Origin: Glandiceps talaboti
Lineage: Eukaryota; Hemichordata; Enteropneusta; Spengelidae
Length of the DNA: 64,000 bases
Assembly: GCF_964340395.1 (NCBI RefSeq)
Contig: NC_135557.1
Coordinates: 19,999,725-20,063,724 of the forward strand
Direction: 5' to 3'
Shown here one piece after another: positions 52,901-64,000 of the stretch. Position 1 is the stretch's first letter. Each line of letters starts with the position of its first letter. The translations under genes were made by a program, and so were the position numbers. The notes under the pieces were generated by a model. It searched no databases. It had not been told where the DNA came from and saw nothing but the letters and a program-made list of their open reading frames with translations.

Positions 52901-55900
52901 ATAACAATAACCTTATATTTTGTGGGTATCTTTTCCTTGAAATAACAATAGCCTTATATTTGATGGGTATCTTTTCCTTGAAGTAACAATAACCTTATAT
53001 TTGATGGGTACCGCTTCCTTGAAATAACAATAACCTTACTTTTCGTGGGTATCTTTTCCTTGAAATAACAATAACCTTATGTTTGATGGGTATCTCTTCC
53101 TTGAAATAACAATAACCTTATATTTGATGGGTATCTTTTCCTTGAAGTAACAATAACCTTATCTTTTATTAGTATATCTTCCTTAAAATAACAATAACTT
53201 TATATTTGGTTGGTTCATAAGTAACCTTCTATCTATCGGTCCAGACCTCTTAAGAGATCTGTTTAGGCTGGCAGCCACAGCATCACTTTGACCTGTAGAG
53301 TTTACACGTGCATAAAGAGTGGAGTCATCACCTGCACACAGTTAGAGATCTTTTTCACGGACGTCTATCAGATCAAGGGGTGTAACTGGAAAGCTCTGTA
53401 TCAATTCCTCAATCCAAAAGGGTTCAATACTTGACCCACTTCTCTTCTCTGCCTTCACTGATGATCTGATAGATAACACAAGTTCGATAACAGATAATTC
53501 CCCAATCCTTTGCCTCTTAGCATGCTCAGTCTGGTTTGCAAGTTCCATATTGCAGTAATTCATGCCGCAGTTTTATATACATTGGAGTTGGCTATAATTG
53601 TCACACCCATTGTCATATTCTCTATGTTGCGAATTGCTTACAATATACAATTCTATTTATTCCGGAAAATTATTTTACTAATCTGTAAAAGGTACATCTC
53701 TATTTCGCCTATCCATGTTTCTACCCAATTCGCTTAGCCACATAACTTGATATCGTACATACCTTGTTGTCTTAATGGAAGTCATTCCCATTTTACCAGT
53801 ACTAACAGCCAAGGGATTATCTGGGTTTTGGTTACTAATAGTGATATTCCCAAATTGTTGATTAGTCATTCCTGTAATAATGTTAAGAGGGCGATGTGAT
53901 TCAATTGTTGATGCGGATATCATACTATGTTCATGAGCCCACTCCAATTCGTGAACTATTCCAAGCCATCCGAGAGAAAATCCAGAGTAGGCGCTATAAA
54001 ATGACATATCATCTTTGATGTTTTCACTGGAAATCTTTTGTTGTCTACTGATGCCAGAGTCAACATTACGTTCTCCCGCCTTTAGTGATGAATCTCTGGC
54101 ATTTGGAAGACTAGGACAACGACAGCTGGTTTCCATAGTATCACGTTCTTGTTTGTACACAGTCTGAAATAAAATAACATGGACATTAAGTATTAACGAC
54201 ACTGATAATAATTTGCCATAAGTATTCACACATACAATATTTTACCAAAGAACTCCTTTCTAAACTACACTATACTACACTACACTACATTATACTACTC
54301 TAGACTATACTACACTATACCACACTACGCTACGCTACACTACACTACACTACATTATACTACTCTAGACTATACTACACTACACTACACTACATTATAC
54401 TACTCTAGACTATACTACACTATACTACACTACGCTACACTACACCACACTATACTACTCTAGACTATGCTACACTATACTACACTACACTACACTACAT
54501 TATACTACTCTAGACTATACTACACTATACTACACTACGCTACGCTACACTACACTACATTATACTACTCTAGACTATACTACACTACACTACACTGCAC
54601 TACTCTAGACTATACTACACTACACTACACTATACTATACTGCACTACACTACTCTTGACTATACTACACTGCACTACACTACTCTTGACTATACTACAC
54701 TGCACTACATTGCACTGCATTACACTACACTACATTACATTACATTGCACTACTCTTGGCTATACTACACTGCAGTGCACTGCACTACACACCACTACAC
54801 TACACTACATTACACTGCACTACACTACTCTTGACTATACTACACTGCACTGCACAACACTGCACTACACTACACTACATTACACTGCACTACACTACTC
54901 TTGACTATAGTGCACTGCACTACACAACACTACATTACACTGCACTACACTACTCTTGACTATACTACACTGCACTACACTACACTACACTACACTACTC
55001 TTAACTATACTGCACTGCACTGCACAACACTGCACTACACTACATTGCACTGCACTACACTACTCTTAACTATACTACACTACACTACACTACACTACAA
55101 CTACACTACTTCACTGTTGTAGAATATATAGCAATGACTTCAAATGTGGAAAGAAAAGAAAAGGGGTCTAAGTACTTCCTAAAAAGCTAGAAATCGTCAA
55201 AAATGGATAAAATTACCAACATATAAAAATTCAGAAAATACATCATACATTCTGAAATGCTTTATCAATTTTTCAAAATGTTTACAGTTTGTTCTTTTTT
55301 TCAATCCGATTTGTTATCTCACGTTAAGAGAGGAATTACATTTTTAAAAAAATATGTTTTGTTCATTTTGAGAATTGCACGAATCTACTAGAAGTAATCG
55401 TACATTCTTATCTACACTTTCTGTGAATGGTTGTAGATTAATGTCTCCAACAAACAGAAAAATAATATGATCACCAAATATTATTATTATTCATCCCATA
55501 TAAAGCTAAATCCTCTTATTTCACTTAAAAAAGTATTATTTAGGCACGTGCAAATGGCGCAGGCAGCTATTTACTCTGGTCCTTAATAATGGGGTCAATA
55601 TACCTCGTCTTGTTTTAACAAACTGATGTCTGTATGTTTTTAAAACTACCGGCACCCTCAACATATGTAACATGGTGACATCTTTTCTATTTTTACATTA
55701 GAATTCATCGCTATAATTCTATAAATACTCCAATTTGTGTTTGTATTCTATGGTTAGAATGGAACTTGTGGACCTCCTTAATACTTGTTGTGTAAATGAA
55801 TTAACCATGTGTGTGTCAAAAATAATCAAGAATTTCTATTTATAATGGAAGGTTATTGAGAATGTTACAACCATTCTAGGGTTTTTAATTTGTACAGATT

Positions 55901-57711
55901 ATGTTACCTTTGATTTTCTTTAACTGATTCAAGATACATTTATATCACTAAAGTTTTAAGAAAGATAATTTTGTGTCCCAAGTTTGCCAGTATAACATAA
56001 ACTGGTAAAAGATGATGAGTTTTGGTTGATTATGTTGATTGAATCTATATCAAGACACATTCGTGATGTAGAACGTGCAGATGCTGTTGCATGGGGGCGA
56101 CTAACGACATCCAAGTGAAATTATGGAAAGCAACAGCTGTCTTACATCGGCTGTTACGCACAATCGTTAGTATGTGATGTTGCATAACATAATACTGTTT
56201 GATAGTCACCTAGTATCGTTTGGGCATAATATCCTACTATCAGCCCACCTATTAAGACAGCTGTGGCTTTCCATGTCAAATACTCATCTATCCAGAGATG
56301 ATATGATTCGTCGTTTTTAGACGTACGTCATCTCATTAGTATTCAGTTTGTATCCTAAATCGCACAGACATGTTTGTAGTGTTATTAGACTTCGTCAAGC
56401 AAAGTAGAGAAGATGATAGTGTGAGTTCGCATAGATATGGAGGTTTTCAAATTGAAAACCTTTGTGGCAACAGCTGTACAAATGAACACCCTGGCTGGTA
56501 AACGATTTCGTGCAAATGACATAAAGACATAACCCTCAGATTTATGACAAATATTATTTATGAAAATAAATGGGAAAAAAAATATTCTAAATTTGAGCGT
56601 AATTGGAACCACACAGTTTTTGTTAAGCCTTATGAGGTTTAGACAACACAACTTTTACACTGAACGGAGAAAATGAGCCAACAATGATTTGTCTATGGGC
56701 GAACACTATTTAAAAGAGAAACATTTTACGGTGTATGCAGCAATCAATGGTTATAATTAGTCTACGAGAAAAAGATGTGTACGTGGATTGTTTGGTAGAA
56801 GATAGATAGCGTCCACAGACATGATACTGGCTACCGTTCGGTCAATATGTATCCTTGGACGGTATCCATTACTTATAAGTGAGATGTAATTATCTCCTGG
56901 GTAATTTCCATCGATGTGTTATTGATTTATTGTGTCACGTACTGCCCGATAATGGAATATTAACAAAGACGTTGTCTGTTTCGCTTCTCTTTTATCTCTC
57001 TTTGTAAGAATAAAATGTGCCCGTAGCAGTTCCATAAAATGAAACACTGTTCATGTTTTAATTTTCCAATCGAGTTGCGAAAAACAACAAATCTTCAAAA
57101 TAGATATTAATATTCAAAAACCAACTTCAAAATTACATTCATTTCTAAATGTTGATGGCTTACAAACGTATGTATGGTTTGTAAAACGCCAATACGTCTC
57201 TACATATATCATAATTTCACTTGAAAGTCTTTTAGTAACGCACCAACGTTGTGCTTAATTACCATTTGGTTCTAGCCGAACAACTGTTTACCAGTAACAG
57301 TTTTTTAAAAATATTCTTTGATAGTGCAAACATGACACAATTAATCAGTCTAGAAAATATTTTTTTCTGGTAAACGAATACCTAAACTGGTCTATTTGTT
57401 GTGACTGTCAGTAAATCAGTATCTAGTACGTCACTACAAGTTGCTATATTTAGAATAGAAACTTTTTCACAGATTGCTTTGTTCTCTCCTGTCCACATAG
57501 TTCAAGAATATTTCAAATGAGCACGATTGATAAACTAATGAAATTAAGAGAATCAATGGTTGTAAATGAGTGTGCTGTTCCTATATCAGTCATAATATTG
57601 TAGACTTACCTTGACTCGCAGCAACATGATGAACACCACCACAACAACCTGTACGAAAAGTAGGAATTTGAAAGACCGCAGGTTTGATAGGGAGAGCATA
57701 TTGATGTACAT
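47510..57711 (-). CDS. NXPE-family protein (neurexophilin/PC-esterase type), complete five-exon model
   Basis: Five minus-strand exons: 57610-57711, 53763-54163, 50306-50854, 49724-49776 and 47510-48246. All introns are GT..AG and the phases agree at every junction (0, 2, 2, 1). The total is 1842 bp, an exact 613 codons plus stop. Residues 1-34 hold a type II signal-anchor (FKFLLFVQVVVVVFIMLL). Residues ~130-330 form the neurexophilin-like Ig-type domain (TGDYIHVVIEAVDNNGR, RGGDFFEPV, NGTYSVYFYAAW), followed by CEYTN..FICKRPEYLSCEN. Residues ~370-613 form the PC-esterase domain with GGSTMRQ (Ser ~428) and DVWDMVLSHHEPNVVH (Asp ~573/576, His ~588). The family norm is about 540-560 residues. 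NXPE proteins are secretory-pathway proteins, mostly of unknown substrate. Here GDS has become GGS, so catalysis is doubtful. Any 5' UTR exon was not identified. Confidence 0.88.
48247..49723 (-). other. NXPE intron 4
   Basis: 1.48 kb with GT..AG ends. It contains an inverted (AC)n/(GT)n dinucleotide tract at 48303-48362 close to the acceptor, which could fold back. No other gene. Confidence 0.75.
49724..49776 (-). CDS. NXPE exon 4 (53-bp mini-exon)
   Basis: Acceptor TTTTATTCTAG|TGGGAC, donor ATTAGTG|GTAAGT, length 53 bp, phase 2 in and phase 1 out. Encodes GTYNGLLEQAKMKATIS. Without it exons 3 and 5 cannot be joined in frame, so the phase fit is strong support for this short exon. Confidence 0.82.
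49777..50305 (-). other. NXPE intron 3 with a tetranucleotide microsatellite
   Basis: The intron is dominated by a (TCTG)n then (TATG)n array at 49933-50161 (about 230 bp). No other feature. Confidence 0.8.
50306..50854 (-). CDS. NXPE exon 3
   Basis: Acceptor CTCTCTCAG|GGCATA, donor TTTGAAAG|GTAAGG, length 549 bp, phase 2 in and out. It holds the best conserved neurexophilin-like part. An alternative donor at AAAAG|GTAACA (exon end 50350) would break the phase with exon 4, so the downstream donor was chosen. Confidence 0.87.
52240..53500 (-). pseudogene. LINE RT C-terminal remnant split by a minisatellite
   Basis: Upstream part (53500-53211): VTPLDLIDVREKDL, LCAGDDSTLYARVNS (a degraded FADD box) and TKYKVIVI. 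Downstream part (52760-52240): LGAT-like and LAKLHLAFRKVG blocks, then ALVLYKMDTMLCAKDLQG and RARTQLLRKGFIHTAINDW, the typical TR....F...I..W end of jockey/CR1 LINEs. Same strand as the host gene, inside its intron. Many stops. Confidence 0.65.
52801..53210. repeat. 41-bp minisatellite, ten copies
   Basis: The unit is gggtatcttttccttgaaat followed by aacaataaccttatatttga and t. The array spans almost exactly ten periods. It appears to have grown from the LINE codons around KYKVIVIS and RKRYPS. Confidence 0.9.
53763..54163 (-). CDS. NXPE exon 2
   Basis: Acceptor TTATTTCAG|ACTGTG, donor ACAACAAG|GTATGT, length 401 bp, phase 0 in and phase 2 out. Encodes residues 35-168: a hydrophilic stem with paired Cys (CRC), then the start of the neurexophilin-like domain with a potential N-glycosylation site (NIT). 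Confidence 0.85.
54262..55113. repeat. (CTACA)n-type pentanucleotide array, ~850 bp
   Basis: ACTAC/ACTGC/ATTAC/ACTCT words with a recurring longer motif tactctagactatactacac (later tactcttgactatactacac), which gives a higher-order period of about 45-70 bp. It keeps open frames by chance. Confidence 0.95.
56122..56273. mobile_element. ~150-bp MITE-like element with 22-bp inverted ends
   Basis: ATGGAAAGCAACAGCTGTCTTA-type left end and its reverse complement at the right (taagacagctgtggctttcc then at) with one mismatch. No clear target duplication. Confidence 0.55.
57610..57711 (-). CDS. NXPE exon 1
   Basis: Starts at ATG 57711. A second in-frame Met follows four codons later. It ends AAG|GTAAGT in phase 0. 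The 34 residues are mostly a hydrophobic anchor with a short basic N-terminal side (LRSFK), as in type II Golgi proteins. Confidence 0.85.
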
Positions 57712-60692
57712 GTAACATACAAAATGACGTCTGTATGTACTCTATGCAGCTATATACCAGTTGTCGAGTCTAGTATATGATCATATAAGAGAGTTTGAGT
57801 AAGTATAATCCCATAAATCTTTATAGTATTAGAACTGGAGTGTTTACATAAATGATGTATAAAGGGTTCAAAATGATGAATTAGCTGATTATACAGTTGA
57901 TAAAGAACTAGCTTCCAAATCACTGAGAGGCCGTTGCGGATTTCAACATGAAGGTGCGTGAAATATATTGGAATCATATTTATTACCGTAAAAACATTTT
58001 CAAACCCTTTCTAATGTAAATTTTTTCCATCGATAATCAGTCACCAGGAAAGGAAGTGTTGCTTCTCCACATGGTCTATTCAAAGTGACACCTTCAGTTT
58101 TAAATACTTTATCTGTGGATACCCGGTTGTCAATTCATTAGCTATGTTTATGCCTAAGCTTGTGACAGGTCCAGCCCATTCCATGTTACCTTTCACTGGC
58201 TCTGTTTGATAAACATCCACGCAGAAAACAATAACAAAGTATACAACCTATACCTTTAGAGCTTGCTACATTTTTACCCTCGGTAAGGAGAGGTTATGTT
58301 TAACTTATATATGTGTGTGTGTGTGTGTGTGCGTGTCTATCTGTGGACACTATATTTCAAAAAAAATTACAGCATTGACTCTGATGAAACGGGCAATACA
58401 ACTTCCATATGGTAATGACAAGAACCGATTAGATGTTGGTAACAGTATGTACATGCAAGGACGTTGGTGGCAGTATACATGTAGCGATGTTGGTGGCAGT
58501 ATATAATGTAACAACGTTGGTGGCAGTATATATGTAGCGATGTTGGTGCAATATTTATAATTTAGATTAACCTGTTTGATTTAAATTATTCACAAGTTTC
58601 GTACAGAGAGTACTGATCGGAGTTTAGTAGTGGGTCCGGGTAACCGGGACCAAACAATTATTTTTAGGCCTAAGTACTATCTCTCAGTCTGACGTGTTTG
58701 TCTGCTACAGGATTACACAGTGTGAGTGATAGTGCTAGTGTCCTTATTGATACATGTATTATGGTGTTCTAATTAATCCACTGGAGTTCTGACTGGATTC
58801 TCTCAGTATGTAGGACCTACTGTAGTTAGATACCTCATAACTATTGGTCAGTTTCACTCTGAATTAAAACTAATGTTTTCCGATCGTGATACAATCTCCA
58901 TATAGGGTCTCTATAAATTTACAAATCTTAGCCAAGGATTTTAGCAATTCAGAAACAAACAGTAGCGGTGAAGCATAACTCTGCATTCTACAGATTCCAA
59001 GCAGGTTATCCTAACCACTTGTGACTCTGCTATTACCTAAGGACTGTTGTATTTGTTGTGACTGTACTAAATAAAACTAACCCAGAAAGGACCTTCTGAC
59101 ATATCGTAAACAGAATTATTGTCCGAGACTAAAAATAAATCTGTGTTATTGTATTATATTAGTGGGGCAGGCTTCAAATACTTGGAATGTTATGTCATCT
59201 AATCTATTTATTTTTTTATTTTCAGATCGTTGATTTTTTTGTCTATAAAAGTATCCACGAACTGTATGTCTGGTCTGGAAGTGTATTGATTCTCGACAAT
59301 GAGGTGAAAATTTTTATACCCAGTGGCTGTGTCTGGTGACAACACCAACTGATTTAAATATGAAAGACACAACTTATGAGCTGAAAAGACCAAGGACAGT
59401 CTTTGTATATCAGTCTGTTGTGCTATGAATGGGTGGAGGCCTTAGATGACCTTTTGACCTATTACGACGTAAAACCGTGTGTACAATAAGAAAGACGGCT
59501 ACTGTAAAAGTTCTGAATTGACTTGGTTGCTATGTGAACACTAACATATTAAAAACAACGTGGGGTTTTTTTTTGGAAAACAGAACACTGAATTGGTGTT
59601 TTATATCGTCAGTGGCTTAACTGTTAACAGGTCTACATTAATTACCAAGTAAATAACTCATAATTAATTAATTAACTAATTAATTAGTATATATACCGTT
59701 ATGTGTCTACTCTAGCCATTCAAGTCACCTTCTAGTATGGTAGACTAACATAGTGTTAACTCAGTAACATTATGCACCGAATTTATCTCGTGACAACTCG
59801 TCGTGTACATGTCACGTGATAGACATTCCAATACCTGTATGACTATTTCACTTTCCTAATAAATCAAACAATCTAGCAGACGACAGCCGCTTCACTTATC
59901 ATCTAAAATATAATTTTGGTTTAAACTGTTCAGTGTGTCCGATCACAGCTGTAAGTTTTGCCCTGGTTTGTATACATTTGAGTCACGTGTAAAGACATAA
60001 ATTTGTACAGGTTTAAGGTGGTTGAATTTTGAAGGATATCTAAGTGGTCTGTAAATAGGTCATCAGTCTAATCTGCTTTCTTAGTATTCAATACACGAGT
60101 TGTTTACCTCGAAGTCTTAAAATATAACAATACTGCTTTGTTCATGTTCGGCAGAAAAAGGCATACATACAAAGCCATAATGCGTGACAACGCCTCGTCG
60201 TTACAGGTACATTTACTTACTTCGGAGAAGTAGCGTACGTATACTTTCCTCTGTGTGGCAACGATGTCCAGGCTAGGTGGGTACAGTCCGGGTTAGTTTG
60301 CAGACTTTGATTACAAACGACAGTCAACGGCTATAAGGTGAGTACCAATCTACTAGTATAGTGTTTAATACATACTTTCAAATGTTGTAGTCTAGTATTA
60401 AGGGAATGACGAGAATAGACCATTGACGTTGCTGTAATTTGATGCTAAAACATTTACTAATTTCGTGCCATCTTTCTAATATACATATTTGACTCTGAAC
60501 ACGTTTTGAGTTTCGACACATAATGACAGAAGACGACAAACCATGAAATCTGTGTGCCCTTTACAGACTGACCCCATGACATTCCAAGCCTTGCCGATGT
60601 GGTGACTATTACATTATATCACACAAAGACAAGCCAAATTTATATTACCAATAGCTTGTTGACGGTATTCTCAGCTCAAGCCAAGGGGAGAC
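57712..60692. other. Intergenic sequence between NXPE and TIR genes
   Basis: Contains a ~30-bp minisatellite (gttggtggcagtata unit, about four copies) at 58433-58547, a (GT)n tract at 58311-58332 and a solo TTAGGCCTA-type end at about 58648-58676. GCTATAAG|GTGAGT at 60330-60343 could be the donor of a 5' UTR exon of the TIR gene, but nothing else supports that. Confidence 0.4.
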
Positions 60693-60863
60693 TAGTCTTG
60701 CTGCTAGACGTTCGGGCTTTCTTTCGATGCTATAACTATAAGCGAACGAAGTTCGCATGTGAGGGCTTGCCCGAACACTCGGATGTTCCATCCTCGATAG
60801 CGTTGTTCGGCTGTGTGTCGTATTTTATCGGAAAAGAACATCCGAGGGCTAGCTGATAGACTA
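60693..60863. mobile_element. MULE-like MITE, second member, with 9-bp target duplication
   Basis: Begins TAGTCTTGCTGCTAGACG and ends GGGCTAGCTGATAGACTA (imperfect inverted ends). It is flanked by AGGGGAGAC on both sides (60684-60692, 60864-60872). Terminal TAGTCT and 9-bp TSD agree with the element at 7720. It is more diverged, with an unpaired interior. Confidence 0.78.
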
Positions 60864-60872
60864 AGGGGAGAC

Positions 60873-62973
60873 GTGATTATAATGTGTTTAATATGTTTTA
60901 GAAAATGACAACCACACCTACTAGTCACCGTAAAGATTCATATGTTGTAGTTTTCTGAATATTAGTCAAATCACATTCGAGGTAAAGAATACTGTAGATC
61001 ATTATTAAATAAACCTGAACTTGTGAACGTTAGTCTTGCTTGCAGACAAAGTAAATCAGAACTCAATTCTGGCATTGTCCCATCCACCACGTCTGCAGCC
61101 AGGACAAGTCGGAGACATTATATTAAACCAGTACCGCAGAGCCTGCTAAGGGGGGGGGGGGAGTCCCCGATCGAGATTTTAAGGAAAAAAGCAAGAAAAA
61201 AGGCTGCTTTTTGAATACATAGCGATGTTATTAAAATCGTTATTTACGTGACGATTCCTAGCATGTGCGATTTAAAGTGATGGTTCACTAAAATCAAAGT
61301 AATTGTACACTGATTCCTGTGTAAAGTAATCTCGTCCGGAGTAGTTGTCGTAGTTGGCTATCACTATCATTTTACATGTAATGCTTCGTTGTACCATATG
61401 ATTTTATATCTCCACTGTAGTGTAGGTGAAAAAAGGGGTGGCTAAAATAATGCTTGAGTTTCATTTGACGGGGTTTAACACGTTTTGGGAAGAGAGGGTG
61501 AAAGAAGCTACTTTAACATTTGTTTAACCGTAAATTGTGTACATTTCCTAATTGTAGTTATGCAGACAAATTGCAAGAGATAGTATCAAGATGACTGAAT
61601 AAGTTCTATCTAAACTCGACCTGAAATATTTTGCTATCATTATACATGGTTTGTTTTATGCTTGTCAAGGAATGTGAAAAAATGAAATCGACCTACCTAC
61701 CCAATTTGATGGGTTAGGTTGCCCGTTGACCAGCTTTTTTTAAAAAAAATTCTGGCCTTGCATATGATATTTAATTGCGTATGCTAAATAAATTTTATGT
61801 AAATTGCATGCAAATGTACGTAAACTAGCCACCTTTCTAAATTTTAAATGCATGATTGCACCAGGACACCGTTCTGCCCTCCACCCCCACCTCCGACAAT
61901 ATTGGTCAGGCTACGGCCCTGTAAACCGTGTGTACGTGGCTCGATCTCAAAGTTACCTGTGGTTAGAGCAACTACTCGAGCACGCCATATTGTTAGCATA
62001 TAGGGTTGCCACAAGGTGTCTTATCGAGGTGTAATGCATTCAAGGCTTTGGCGAAAACAAAACAATTGCGTGTTTCCGATAACATGGCCTCAGAAAATAG
62101 GATAGGTAGGTAGGTTGGAACTTTATTTTATTTTACCTTTTTAATTTTTTTTTTAAAATAATGCTTCGACCAAAAACAAACAAATGTCGGTCAGAATACC
62201 TTGTTGGGAAAAGAAGAAGACGGTCAAAAAAGGCAAAGATTTTTTTTTTGAAATGTTTAGAATAGGAGGCTTAAACTATGGACGGAAACACACAATTTTT
62301 ACTTGACGTTAGCACTACATTGTGATATTCATGTAGAACGACGGCATTATAAACACTCCTTGTTCGGTTTATTAATTTGAATCCACTAAGAATGTTACTG
62401 ACGACAGTGTTTGAACCGAGACTTGTGGTGAGATTTGGTGTCATAAAGTTAAACGTTGGTGTTAAGTCAAAAAGCACATTCGATCTTGATGTTCACCTTT
62501 GAAGAAATATAATATGCATATGCAGGGCTGTTTTCAATCGTAACACTTAAGATACAGTTCATTGACAATTTACCTCCCTTCCAAAATGGATGAAGTAACT
62601 TATTTGTATATCAATGCTCAATGACATCCACATTACATCTCCCCATGAAAAATATCGAGCTTGGAGGTGTGAGGGGAGGTTATGTATTTTGATATTAAAA
62701 TTAGATTTTATCTTAACCAAACTAGCTCCCATAACCAAAACAAAACTAAAGCCAAAGTGCAGTGTCCAAATGACACCATCTGTAATAAGATGCGTTTTAC
62801 CCCCCCCCCCCCTCCCCACTTTAAGGCATCTTTTCCTCAATTTCAAGATGCCTTTTCCCAGCATACCCCAGCTTATTAAAATGGCCGACCTCTTACCCAA
62901 TATTCAGGAACTATGTAGCAATCAAACCCATTCTTTTATCATAAATGACCTCTCCTGGTTGTAGGAACTGAAG
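60873..62973. other. Sequence upstream of the TIR gene
   Basis: No coding exon supported. A pyrimidine-rich TGGTTGTAG|GAACTG directly before the ATG may be the acceptor of a 5' UTR intron. Poly-C run at about 62800-62812. Confidence 0.4.
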
Positions 62974-63103
62974 ATGGCAAGTAAGGAACAAGATCACGTG
63001 ATGATTTGTTACAACTGGCAACACCAGACGATGGCCAAACGTATCAAAAATGAACTTGACCACAGAGGATACAAGACATGGATGGATCTAAATGATATGA
63101 GAG
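62974..63103 (+). CDS. TIR-domain protein, coding exon 1
   Basis: ATG at 62974; in-frame stop TAG lies just upstream. Encodes MASKEQDHVMICYNW, then QTMAKRIKNELDHRGYKTWM and DLNDMRG, which is the beginning of a TIR fold (beta-A HVMICYNW, BB-loop region WMDLNDMRG). Donor GAGAG|GTAAGA in phase 1. The HVMISYNW..Q spelling is that of the TIR_2-like proteins common in invertebrates, which can bind partners or cleave NAD. The rest of the protein lies beyond the window. Confidence 0.87.
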
Positions 63104-63799
63104 GTAAGAGTATTATATATATATTAAGTTAGAATTTGGTTACTATAATACTCTTCCTTTTAATTTAATGAGTGCATGATTGTCTTTATTGTGTCTGTCT
63201 GTATATACGATATAGTTATATCATCACATATTTCCATCTAACCTGCAGGATGTATTTATGATATCTTATATTGCCCTATTTAAGTTATAGGATATATTTA
63301 TGAAATCATCACACTTTTGTCTCCAGATTTTGAGTGTATAGCTTGAATTGCATCTTGTAAAATTACCCCCCCCCCCCCAGAAAAATAAGTAATTGGCATT
63401 GGTAAAATATTAGCAGACAAAATAACTTGCACTAGTATGTAGTGTATTTCTACACATAGTCTTTGGTCATCTGCGAATCAAACATTGTCCATAGCTTCGT
63501 TGTAATTTTTCCGAAATTTGATTATATATAGTAATTGAATTTATAAATTCAAAAAAAGATTGCAAATGATATTTTTATATACATTGTATTTAAGACCTGA
63601 AAGGTGCAGGAGGGATTTTTGAATTATACTTAACTTGTGAGGATGGATCAGCGATAAATAAGACTCAGCTTAATCAGGTCTTCTGTCATCATATTTTCGT
63701 AGGTAAACTAGTCAACTTTACATCAAACTGTATGCTTGTACATCAGATAATATGTAACAGTCTCAACAAACTAATTTTGTTGTATTTTATTATTCTCAG
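63104..63799 (+). other. Intron of the TIR gene
   Basis: 696 bp, GTAAGA..TTATTCTCAG, phase 1. Includes a poly-C run at about 63367-63379. Confidence 0.8.
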
Positions 63800-63967
63800 G
63801 TAACATCAATGAAGTCACTGCAAATGCCATTGAAGCAGCTGGTGTTGTTCTGTTATGTGTCACAAGGGCCTTCAAGGAATCCCATAATTGCAAAAAAGAA
63901 ACAAACTATGCTGACGAGACAAGAAAAACTATCATACCTTTAAAGCTGGAAAAGAATGTGGTATTCG
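63800..63967 (+). CDS. TIR-domain protein, coding exon 2 (gene continues beyond window)
   Basis: 168 bp, phase 1 in and out, donor TATTCG|GTAAGT. Encodes NINEVTANAIEAAGVVLLCV, TRAFKESHNCKKETNYADET and RKTIIPLKLEKNVVF. The S-x-N-C-x-x-E-x-x-Y-A pattern carries the Glu that sits in the NADase site of SARM1-type TIRs, so activity is possible but unproven. Further exons and any partner domain lie outside the window. Confidence 0.87.
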
Positions 63968-64000
63968 GTAAGTTCTTAAGTTATTTGACTTTGACAAATA

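Larger units (their letters stand above)
50855..53762 (-). other. NXPE intron 2
   Basis: 2.9 kb with GT..AG ends. The part nearest exon 3 shows nothing, and the part nearest exon 2 holds a dead LINE and a minisatellite. Confidence 0.75.
54164..57609 (-). other. NXPE intron 1
   Basis: 3.4 kb with GT..AG ends. It holds the pentanucleotide array and a ~150-bp inverted-repeat element. The remainder is unassigned. Confidence 0.75.

Noticed and set aside
54467-55122. Open frames of LHYTT repeats
   Set aside because: Translation of the pentanucleotide array; stop-free by composition.
60599-60856. 85-codon frame near the TIR gene
   Set aside because: Most of it is the MULE-like MITE at 60693-60863.

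Overview
The window looks like nuclear DNA of an invertebrate animal. Genes are split by long introns with GT..AG borders. The sequence is AT-rich and full of microsatellites, minisatellites, LINE fragments and foldback elements. The host genes belong to families that are often expanded in invertebrate deuterostomes and lophotrochozoans (TIR, NHL beta-propeller, NXPE). The species cannot be named from the sequence alone.

Bases 1-25,700 are a nest of mobile DNA. A 24-27 bp minisatellite (about 540-677 and 25223-25690) was split by an LTR retroelement on the minus strand. Its LTRs are 678-952 and 24948-25222, 275 bp each, with 4 differences counted by eye. Going down the minus strand it carries a helix-hairpin-helix ORF, a broken Gag with a CCHC knuckle, a retropepsin-like segment, a low-complexity linker and a TatD-family nuclease. 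No reverse transcriptase or integrase was recognised. The leader of this retroelement was then hit by a 17.8-kb DNA element (6443-24222). That element begins CACTAG, has 259-bp terminal inverted repeats with no mismatch seen, and is flanked by a TAG duplication, as in CACTA/EnSpm transposons. It holds two dead LINEs, a MULE-like foldback, other repeats, and several 23-35 bp palindromes flanked by 7-8 bp duplications. No transposase was recognised.

Bases 25,700-47,000 hold one confident host exon, the terminal NHL beta-propeller exon at 32738-33549 (+). Four copies of an X-box-like motif lie upstream of it. A 5'-truncated Tx1/L1-like LINE (39141-41600, -) carries an inverted copy of its own 3' end at its 5' end. 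The rest is repeats and unassigned sequence.

Bases 47,510-57,711 (-) hold a complete five-exon NXPE-family gene model. Its splice phases agree at every junction and give 1842 bp, or 613 residues. Intron 2 contains a dead LINE broken by ten 41-bp repeats, and intron 1 contains an 850-bp pentanucleotide array.

Bases 62,974-63,967 (+) are the first two coding exons of a TIR-domain gene that runs off the window. A second MULE-like MITE lies upstream of it.

No operon-like cooperation is visible. The host genes are independent loci, and the main biology of the window is the layered transposon history.
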